From: Acetobacteraceae bacterium
GTDB lineage: Bacteria > Pseudomonadota > Alphaproteobacteria > Acetobacterales > Acetobacteraceae
Assembly (NCBI GenBank): GCA_030039695.1
Contig: JASHVB010000697.1
Coordinates: 1-6,705, forward strand
DNA: 6,705 bases
Reading direction: 5' to 3'
The notes beneath the pieces are model-generated. The model was given only the letters and a program-made list of their open reading frames with translations. It did not search any database and had not been told where the DNA came from. The translations under genes and the position numbers were made by a program. Of this stretch, positions 1 through 4,328 are shown piece after piece; within the stretch, counting starts at the first letter, position 1, and every line of letters begins with the position of its first letter.

Positions 1-57
1 GATAACCGCGAGCGATGGCGAGGCACGGCAGATCGGCGCCGGCGAAGTGATCCTGGT
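1..57 (+). repeat. 57-bp perfect direct repeat, copy A
   Basis: Bases 1-57 are identical to 367-423 and lie in the same codon register of the two tandem cupin-like genes. The repeat may extend to the left of the window. Just after it, identity falls to about 61 of 79 bases (58-136 against 424-502), including synonymous changes. Confidence 0.95.
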
Positions 58-142
58 GGAAGACACCAGCGGCAAGGGTCACCTGTCCAAGTCGGTGAAC
101 AACCAGATGCGGCACTCGATCTTTGTGCCGATCGAGTCATGA
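1..142 (+). CDS. Cupin-like protein, C-terminal fragment (5' end outside window)
   Basis: The frame starting at base 2 is open from the window edge to TGA at 140-142 and gives 46 residues. They begin ITASDGEARQIGAGEVILVE and end MRHSIFVPIES. Thirty-nine of 45 aligned residues match the C-terminus of the next gene, so this is the tail of a tandem paralogue. The visible part is the second half of a small beta-barrel of cupin type: a glycine-rich turn (IGAGE), a hydrophobic strand and a GKGHLSK segment whose His would sit near the metal site. The function is unknown. Only 9 bases separate its stop from the next ATG, so the two genes are very probably co-transcribed. The paralogy is seen directly; the cupin assignment rests on fold-like pattern and is less certain. 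Confidence 0.8.
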   Translation, partial: ITASDGEARQIGAGEVILVEDTSGKGHLSKSVNNQMRHSIFVPIES

Positions 143-151
143 AGGGAGAGC

Positions 152-505
152 ATGATGCGTATTCATAACATCTATGTCGATGACAACGGCGAGACACACT
201 GGCGCGATATCGAAGTGGAATGGGTGGAGGAGCGTAACGGCAGCAAGCTGTCCAAGCGACTGCCGGCCACGGGGATCATCTTCCGCGAGACCGGCGCCGA
301 TTATGATCTGAGCTGGCACCCGGCGCCGCGACGGCAATACATCATCAACCTCGACGGCGGCGTGCAGATAACCGCGAGCGATGGCGAGGCACGGCAGATC
401 GGCGCCGGCGAAGTGATCCTGGTCGAGGACGTGCGCGGCAAGGGACACCTGTCGAAATCGATCGGCGGCAAGATGCGGCATTCGATCTTCGTGCCGATCG
501 AGTAG
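152..505 (+). CDS. Small cupin-like protein (117 aa)
   Basis: This is a complete small protein with no signal peptide or membrane segment, so it is probably cytosolic. Two adjacent ATG codons (152 and 155) follow the purine-rich stretch at 141-150. The second gives a 116-aa protein with ribosome-site spacing at least as good, and may be the true start. Residues 1-37 form an acidic, aromatic-rich lead-in (ETHWRDIEVEWVEE). From about residue 50, the pattern WHPAPRRQYIINLDGG followed by a GAGEVILVED turn and GKGHLSK resembles the two motifs of a single-domain cupin. His56 and His99 are candidate metal ligands. The canonical HxH pair and Glu of motif 1 are not intact (HPAP, and Gln62 where Glu is usual), so it may bind metal atypically or not be an enzyme. 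A cupin regulator or isomerase role is possible, but no substrate can be named. Confidence 0.87.
   Translation: MMRIHNIYVDDNGETHWRDIEVEWVEERNGSKLSKRLPATGIIFRETGADYDLSWHPAPRRQYIINLDGGVQITASDGEARQIGAGEVILVEDVRGKGHLSKSIGGKMRHSIFVPIE
367..423 (+). repeat. 57-bp perfect direct repeat, copy B
   Basis: This is the second copy of the repeat at 1-57, inside the complete cupin-like gene, covering residues of the ITASDGEARQIGAGEVILV segment. The offset between copies is 366 bases, which is the length of one gene plus its spacer. Confidence 0.95.
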
Positions 506-510
506 CTCGG

Positions 511-547
511 CACGACACCTCGCCCCTTTCGCGGGCGAGGTGCCGTG
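511..547 (+). terminator. Long stem-loop after the cupin pair, probable terminator
   Basis: The arms at 511-525 (CACGACACCTCGCCC) and 533-547 pair over 15 positions with one mismatch, around a 7-base loop (CTTTCGC). The hairpin begins 5 bases after the cupin stop codon. There is no T-run after it, so it is not a textbook intrinsic terminator, but its place and strength fit a transcript end or 3' stabiliser. Its ACACCTCGCCC core is also shared with the repeats at 2553 and 3133. Confidence 0.65.
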
Positions 548-681
548 TGGCGCGGGACGGCGCCGCCACCAGCCAGGCCTCGTTGGGCTGCTCCTCGCGC
601 TCGGCGATCGCTGCTACGGCGGCGGCATCGCGGCCACTGGCCCGGAGATCGCCGCGGTCTGGCCGACGAACCGGCGTGCCA

Positions 682-966
682 ATGACATGGGATCGGCCTG
701 CGGATTTCGGCCGCATCGCGGCGCTCATAGCGCTGCCGGGCTTGGCGCTGAGCGTCAATTCCTCCAATGTGATGGAGCCCGATGTGACGGTCGCGGCGAT
801 TCCGACCTCCTTCCTGTTCCTCGCAGCGTGGCTCGTGCTGTGCGGGCCGGGCTCTCGGGTGTTCGGCTTCGAGACGCGCGAGCGCCCGCTCGCGGCACTG
901 GACGAGGATTACAGGACGGCTGCGCGACCCACGCCGGTCGGCGCCGCAGTGGGAGTGCGCAGGTAA
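682..966 (+). CDS. Probable small membrane protein (94 aa), coupled to the flavoprotein
   Basis: This frame begins MTWDRPADFGRIAALIALPG. It has a short hydrophobic stretch at residues 10-24 and a stronger one at about 42-61 (VAAIPTSFLFLAAWLVLCGPG), then a charged tail (FETRERPLAALDEDYRTA). That suggests one or two membrane passes. Two observations argue for a real gene. The codon third positions are strongly G/C-rich with ordinary codon choice, and the TAA stop overlaps the next ATG as TAATG (964-968), a classic translational coupling junction. Against it, no clear Shine-Dalgarno precedes 682. The frame stays open upstream to a GTG at 547, but that part is Arg/Ser/Ala-rich and looks non-coding; a GTG at 676 is another candidate start. 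I do not recognise the family. Confidence 0.5.
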   Translation: MTWDRPADFGRIAALIALPGLALSVNSSNVMEPDVTVAAIPTSFLFLAAWLVLCGPGSRVFGFETRERPLAALDEDYRTAARPTPVGAAVGVRR

Positions 967-2114
967 TGGATGCCACCGTCAGTGAAGATGCCGACTTCAT
1001 CGCCCGTGCCCGCGCACTGACGCCGGTCATTGCCGCACTGTCCGACGACATCGAGCGCCGCCGCGAACTGCCGCCGGAACTGCTGCAGACCCTGCGCGAC
1101 GGGCGCTTCTTCCGCATGCTGCAGCCGCGCTCGATCGGCGGTGCCGAACTGCGCCCGACCTCGTTCGCCCGGGTGACGGAGGCGATCGCCATGGGCGACG
1201 CCTCTGCCGCGTGGTGCGTCTGCCAGAATAACGGGTGCTCCATGTCGGCGGCCTATCTCGCACCGGCCGTCGCACGCGACATTTTCGGGCCGCCCACCGG
1301 CATCCTCGCCTGGGGTCCACCGGGCGCACCATTCGAGGCGCAGCCGGTCGATGGCGGCTACCGCATCAGCGGCAAGTGGCGCTTCGCCAGCGGCAGCCAT
1401 CACGCGACATGGCTCGGCGCGCACATGAAGATCGCCGGCACCGGCGGCAAGGTGCGCACGATGCTGTTCCCCAAGTCGAGCGTGCAGATGCATGACATCT
1501 GGCACGTCGTCGGCCTGCGCGGCACCGGCAGCGACGAGTATGTCGTCGACAATCTGTTTGTGCCGCAGGACCACACCATGGCCCGCGACACCGCCGCGGA
1601 GCGGCGCGAAGACGGCCCACTCTATCGGTTCACCAGCAACCAACTCTATTCCTGCGGCTTCGGCGGCGTCGCGATGGGCATCGCGCGCGCCACCATCAAT
1701 GCGTTCCTCGACTTGCCCGCCAACAAGGTCTCGCGCGGTGCGTCCAAGCCGCTGCGCGAGAACAACGTGGTGCAGTCGCAGATGGCGCAGTGCGAGGCGA
1801 AGCTGCGCTCCGCCCGTGCCTTTCTGCACACCACGTGGGACACCGCCTGGCAGCACGTCGAGGAAACCGGCGCGCAGACCGCGGAGGACCGCGCGATGAT
1901 TCGCCTGGCGTCCACCTGGGCGATCCAGTCGTCGCGTGACGTGGTCGGCACGCTGTATCATGCTGCCGGATCGATCGCGATCTTCGAGGACCACCCGTTC
2001 GAGCGCCGCCTCCGCGACATCCACACCGTCGCGCAGCAGTCGCAGGGACGGCAGTTGCACTACGAGACGGTCGGCCAGATCCTTCTCGGTATGGAGCCGG
2101 AAAACCAGTTCTGA
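966..2114 (+). CDS. Acyl-CoA dehydrogenase-fold flavoprotein, probably a group D flavin monooxygenase-like oxidoreductase (382 aa)
   Basis: This is a full-length, cytosolic protein of the acyl-CoA dehydrogenase superfamily. The N-terminal helical domain is about residues 1-115 (RRRELPPELLQTLRDGRFFR, then a GDASAAWC segment at 77-84). The middle beta domain is about 116-215, with GYRISGKWRFASGSHHATW and GLRGTGSDEYVVDNLFVP. The C-terminal four-helix domain follows to the end and contains LRDIHTVAQQ at 349-358. The early ELPP segment, the GDASAAWC segment and the late RDIHT signature are typical of reduced-flavin-dependent monooxygenases such as HpaB/C2, HsaA and DszC rather than of classical fatty acyl-CoA dehydrogenases. 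Such enzymes need a separate flavin reductase, and none is visible here. The start at 966 is favoured by GGGAG at 951-955 and the TAATG overlap; the frame is open further upstream, but that stretch is in a different frame from the better-coding small ORF. The substrate is unknown. A plain acyl-CoA dehydrogenase cannot be excluded. Confidence 0.9.
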   Translation: MDATVSEDADFIARARALTPVIAALSDDIERRRELPPELLQTLRDGRFFRMLQPRSIGGAELRPTSFARVTEAIAMGDASAAWCVCQNNGCSMSAAYLAPAVARDIFGPPTGILAWGPPGAPFEAQPVDGGYRISGKWRFASGSHHATWLGAHMKIAGTGGKVRTMLFPKSSVQMHDIWHVVGLRGTGSDEYVVDNLFVPQDHTMARDTAAERREDGPLYRFTSNQLYSCGFGGVAMGIARATINAFLDLPANKVSRGASKPLRENNVVQSQMAQCEAKLRSARAFLHTTWDTAWQHVEETGAQTAEDRAMIRLASTWAIQSSRDVVGTLYHAAGSIAIFEDHPFERRLRDIHTVAQQSQGRQLHYETVGQILLGMEPENQF

Positions 2115-2116
2115 AC

Positions 2117-2121
2117 GGAGG
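2117..2121 (+). promoter_or_regulatory. Shine-Dalgarno of the first VOC gene
   Basis: GGAGG lies 3-7 bases past the flavoprotein stop codon and 7 bases before ATG at 2129. It fixes the start and suggests independent, strong initiation within the same transcript. Confidence 0.85.
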
Positions 2122-2128
2122 AAGAGCA

Positions 2129-2545
2129 ATGCCTGCACAATCGCTGAACCACTACACGATCAAGGCGCGCGATATGGAGGCGACGAAGAACTTCTACGTC
2201 AACGTCGTCGGCCTGACTGTCGGCGACCGCCCGCCGCTGAGCTTCCCCGGTTATTGGCTGTACTGCGGCGGCGTCCCGACCGTGCATTTGCTGGGCTATC
2301 AGGAAGGCGAAGCGGTAATTGCGGACGGCCCGTCCTATCCGGTGAAGACCGGCCGGCTGGACCACATCGCGTTCTCCTGCGTCGACCTGAAGGGCATGAA
2401 GGCGAATTTGCAGCGCCGGCGGATCAAGTACGACGAGCGTGTCCTGCCGCGGCTGAACATGACGCAGTTGTTCTACTACGACCCGGACGGCATCGCGGTG
2501 GAGTGCAACTTCCCGGCGGAAGAGACGGAGCGGACGGCGGCGTAG
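2129..2545 (+). CDS. VOC/glyoxalase-fold metalloprotein (138 aa)
   Basis: This is a single vicinal-oxygen-chelate domain made of two beta-alpha-beta-beta-beta modules. It opens with LNHYTIKARDMEATKNFYVN and repeats the theme with RLDHIAFSCVDLKGMKANL. It ends with the family's FYYDPDGIAVECNF. Candidate metal ligands are His8, His79 and Glu125, with His53 possibly near the site; all are present, so it is probably a working metalloenzyme. Family members include glyoxalase I, extradiol dioxygenases, epimerases and fosfomycin-resistance enzymes, and the sequence alone does not choose between them. At 138 residues it is about half the size of classical two-domain extradiol dioxygenases and would act as a dimer. 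It sits 14 bases after the flavoprotein gene, with its own ribosome site, so the two probably act in one pathway. Confidence 0.92.
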   Translation: MPAQSLNHYTIKARDMEATKNFYVNVVGLTVGDRPPLSFPGYWLYCGGVPTVHLLGYQEGEAVIADGPSYPVKTGRLDHIAFSCVDLKGMKANLQRRRIKYDERVLPRLNMTQLFYYDPDGIAVECNFPAEETERTAA

Positions 2546-2552
2546 AGCACGG

Positions 2553-2581
2553 AACACCTCGCCCGCGGCGGCGTAGAGGTC
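2553..2581 (+). repeat. Degenerate palindromic intergenic repeat, copy 1
   Basis: AACACCTCGCCCGCGGCG followed by GTAGAGGTCG closely matches 3133-3163 (AACACCTCTCCCGCGGCG then TGGAGAGGTCGG). The CCTC...GAGG ends form an imperfect palindrome. It lies just after the first VOC gene. From memory, this resembles the CTCTCCC...GGGAGAGGTCGG elements abundant in Rhizobiales-type genomes. Confidence 0.65.
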
Positions 2582-2678
2582 GTGGCGGACAGCGTGCCCA
2601 GGTTCGGGGGCCAGGCGCCGTGGCCCCGCAACCGCGATGCCATCTGTCGCGACTCTTTCTGGTGCGCGGGCGAGGCGT
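2554..2678. repeat. 14-bp inverted repeat enclosing the convergent intergenic region
   Basis: ACACCTCGCCCGCG at 2554-2567 and CGCGGGCGAGGCGT at 2665-2678 are reverse complements except at one position. They enclose nearly all of the 134-bp gap between the two convergent VOC genes. They could be the ends of a decayed small palindromic element, or simply two oppositely placed copies of the local repeat core. Confidence 0.5.
2607..2627. terminator. Stem-loop between convergent VOC genes, possible bidirectional terminator
   Basis: GGGGCCA (2607-2613) and TGGCCCC (2621-2627) pair perfectly over 7 bp with a GGCGCCG loop. It is placed 61 bases after the plus-strand VOC stop and 52 bases after the minus-strand VOC stop, so it could serve both transcripts. 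No T-run flanks it on either side. Confidence 0.45.
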
Positions 2679-2679
2679 G

Positions 2680-3096
2680 CTACTTCTTCTGCCTCGACTT
2701 CTCCCCGTACTTCATCCCCTCCAATTTCAAACCGTCCGGGTCGAGAAAGAACACCGCGTAATAGTCGTCGTAATACACGCCGGCCGGATCGACGATCGTA
2801 GCCTTCAGCTCATCGCGCAGGAAATCCTGCAGCGCATCGACGTCCTTTCGACTACGCAACTGAAACGCATAGTGGTGAAACCCCACGTCCCCGATCCGGT
2901 ACGGGCGCTTCTTCCCCTCCGCATCCGCCGCGCCGATCCAAAACCGCGTCTTGCCGTTGGTCCAGCCGATCGCGTCCTCGTATTCATCGGACATCTCGAA
3001 CCCAAGGAACGTAAACAGCTTGCTGTAGAACGCCTTGGATTTTTCGTAGTCGCCGACGCGGATCACCAGGTGGTCGATGCCGACGACACGCACCAT
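2680..3096 (-). CDS. VOC/glyoxalase-fold metalloprotein, convergent second copy (138 aa)
   Basis: This is another single-domain VOC protein, starting MVRVVGIDHLVIRVGDYEKS. The first module contains KAFYSKLFTFLGFEM, and the second runs from VGFHHYAFQL to AVFFLDPDGLKLEGMKY. Candidate metal ligands are His9, His74 or His75, and Glu126. The GFHHYAF and FLDPDGLKLE patterns are those of glyoxalase/bleomycin-resistance-type domains. The start at 3096 is chosen because GGGAGG lies 7 bases upstream; the frame is open 26 codons further, but that part runs into repeat sequence. The C-terminus is very basic (KYGEKSRQKK). It happens to be as long as the convergent VOC protein but differs strongly in sequence, so it is not a recent duplicate. 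The substrate is unknown. It stands alone on its strand, 176 bases beyond the end of korB. Confidence 0.9.
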   Translation of the reverse strand: MVRVVGIDHLVIRVGDYEKSKAFYSKLFTFLGFEMSDEYEDAIGWTNGKTRFWIGAADAEGKKRPYRIGDVGFHHYAFQLRSRKDVDALQDFLRDELKATIVDPAGVYYDDYYAVFFLDPDGLKLEGMKYGEKSRQKK

Positions 3097-3103
3097 GACG
3101 CGA

Positions 3104-3109
3104 CCTCCC
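3104..3109 (-). promoter_or_regulatory. Shine-Dalgarno of the minus-strand VOC gene
   Basis: On the minus strand this reads GGGAGG, 7 bases before ATG at 3096-3094. It decides the start against the longer in-frame extension to 3174. Confidence 0.85.
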
Positions 3110-3132
3110 ATCCGGTCCATTGCGAGCCCCAT

Positions 3133-3163
3133 AACACCTCTCCCGCGGCGTGGAGAGGTCGGG
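3133..3163 (+). repeat. Degenerate palindromic intergenic repeat, copy 2
   Basis: ACCTCTCC (3136-3143) and GGAGAGGT (3152-3159) form a perfect 8-bp stem, followed by CGGG and then a GGGTGAGCGG tail at 3178-3187. This matches the general layout of alphaproteobacterial CTCTCCC...GGTCGG...GGGTGAGG elements, as I remember them. It lies upstream of the minus-strand VOC gene and could also fold in that gene's leader. It has the same orientation as the copy at 2553. Confidence 0.7.
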
Positions 3164-3232
3164 ACACGGCACACTCAGGGTGAGCGGACCGCCGCTGACG
3201 GCTCCGCACCGTCCTGTTCCGAAGCTCGATGG

Positions 3233-3253
3233 CTCCCGCATCCAGCGCGGGAG
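3233..3253 (-). terminator. Stem-loop downstream of korB
   Basis: CTCCCGC (3233-3239) and GCGGGAG (3247-3253) pair perfectly over 7 bp around a 7-base loop. It starts 19 bases past the korB stop on the minus strand, a fitting place for the end of the kor transcript. There is no T-run after it, so termination strength is uncertain. Confidence 0.55.
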
Positions 3254-3272
3254 GGTCTCGTTCGGCTGCCGC

Positions 3273-4328
3273 CTATCGCAGACTTGCGTTCAGCTTTTCC
3301 AGCATCGCTGCGCCGGGGATCAGAGCCGCTTCGTCAAGCTCGTTCAGCGGCGTCATCACCGTGTTCATGTGTTTGTGCATGTCGTGCGGATCCGGATCAA
3401 CATAAAGCAGCCCGGTCACGATCTCCCCCGCCGCGTGCCGTTCCTGCATATATGTCAGCGCCGCGATCCGATCATGCACGTCATAGTCGGTGTGCAACTT
3501 GCGCAGCTGCAGCACCGAGCCATCGTGCTGTGTCACCGTCTCTACCGTGCCGGGCGCGTAGTCCACGGTGATCGGGGCGCGGCCCGGCATCATGTCGAGC
3601 GCATTCACCGCCTCATTGTGCTCACGCACGAAGTCGAAACTCTTGGTCGAACCCTCGTGGTTGTTGAACGCCACGCACGGCGATATGCAATCGATAAAGG
3701 CGGCCCCCTCATGCCTGATCGCCGCCTCGATCAGCGGAACCAATTGCGCCTTGTCACCAGAGAAACTGCGCGCGACGAACGTCGCGCCAAGCTGCAGCGC
3801 CATTCCGACCAGATCGATCGCCTCGTCGCTATTAACCACGCCGCGCTTCGACTTCGCGCCGCGGTCGGAGGTGGCGGAGAACTGGCCCTTTGTGAGGCCG
3901 TACACGCCGTTGTTCTCGACAATGTATACCATGTTGACGCCGCGCCGCATCGCATGCGCGAACTGGCCGATGCCGATCGACGCGCTGTCGCCGTCACCGG
4001 AGACGCCAAGATAGATCAGGTCGCGGTTCGCCAGGTTGGCGCCGGTCAGTACCGAGGGCATTCGCCCGTGCACGGAGTTGAACCCGTGCGAAGCACCAAG
4101 GAAATACGTGGGGGTCTTGGAAGAGCACCCGATGCCGGACAGCTTGGCGATGCGGTGCGGCGGCAGCTCCAGCTCGAAGCACGCGCGCACGATCGCCGCG
4201 CTGATCGAGTCATGCCCGCACCCGGCACACAGCGTCGATACCGCGCCTTCGTAATCGCGCCGCGTGAAGCCCAGCGAATTCTTCGCCAGGTCCGGATGAT
4301 GCAGCTTCGGCTTCGGGATGAACGTCAT
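3273..4328 (-). CDS. korB: 2-oxoacid:ferredoxin oxidoreductase, beta subunit (KorB, 351 aa)
   Basis: This is the thiamine-diphosphate-binding catalytic half of an enzyme that decarboxylates a 2-oxoacid to its acyl-CoA and passes electrons to ferredoxin or a partner subunit. CAGCGH (Cys34, Cys37), GIGCSSK (Cys68) and ISPC (Cys218) supply the four cysteines expected for the beta-subunit [4Fe-4S] cluster. The diphosphate motif runs from GVSGDGD (108-114) to VENNGVYGLTKGQ (137-149), as expected for TPP/Mg binding. The pattern LSGIGCSSKTPTYFLG...NSVHGRMP is that of the 2-oxoglutarate-type beta subunit, and the length resembles KorB of actinobacteria. Its ATG overlaps the korA stop as ATGA (4328-4325), and AAGG lies 7 bases upstream, so the two are translationally coupled. 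2-Oxoglutarate is the most likely substrate; pyruvate or branched 2-oxoacids are alternatives. Confidence 0.95.
   Translation of the reverse strand: MTFIPKPKLHHPDLAKNSLGFTRRDYEGAVSTLCAGCGHDSISAAIVRACFELELPPHRIAKLSGIGCSSKTPTYFLGASHGFNSVHGRMPSVLTGANLANRDLIYLGVSGDGDSASIGIGQFAHAMRRGVNMVYIVENNGVYGLTKGQFSATSDRGAKSKRGVVNSDEAIDLVGMALQLGATFVARSFSGDKAQLVPLIEAAIRHEGAAFIDCISPCVAFNNHEGSTKSFDFVREHNEAVNALDMMPGRAPITVDYAPGTVETVTQHDGSVLQLRKLHTDYDVHDRIAALTYMQERHAAGEIVTGLLYVDPDPHDMHKHMNTVMTPLNELDEAALIPGAAMLEKLNASLR

Noticed and set aside
548..681. Promoter for the membrane-protein/flavoprotein unit
   Set aside because: I found no convincing -35/-10 pair or sigma-54 element by eye. A promoter probably lies here but cannot be placed.
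540..965. N-terminal extension of the flavoprotein in its own open frame
   Set aside because: The family starts near residue 1 of the 966 start. The extension is Arg/Gly/Cys-rich, and the better coding pattern in most of this stretch lies in a different frame that ends exactly at the 966 ATG.
909..2138. 409-codon minus-strand open frame opposite the flavoprotein
   Set aside because: It is antisense to a well-supported gene. Its composition is Arg/Ala/Gly-rich with no domain pattern.
3097..3174. Longer start for the minus-strand VOC protein
   Set aside because: The added 26 residues are encoded partly by the palindromic repeat, and GGGAGG sits ideally before 3096.
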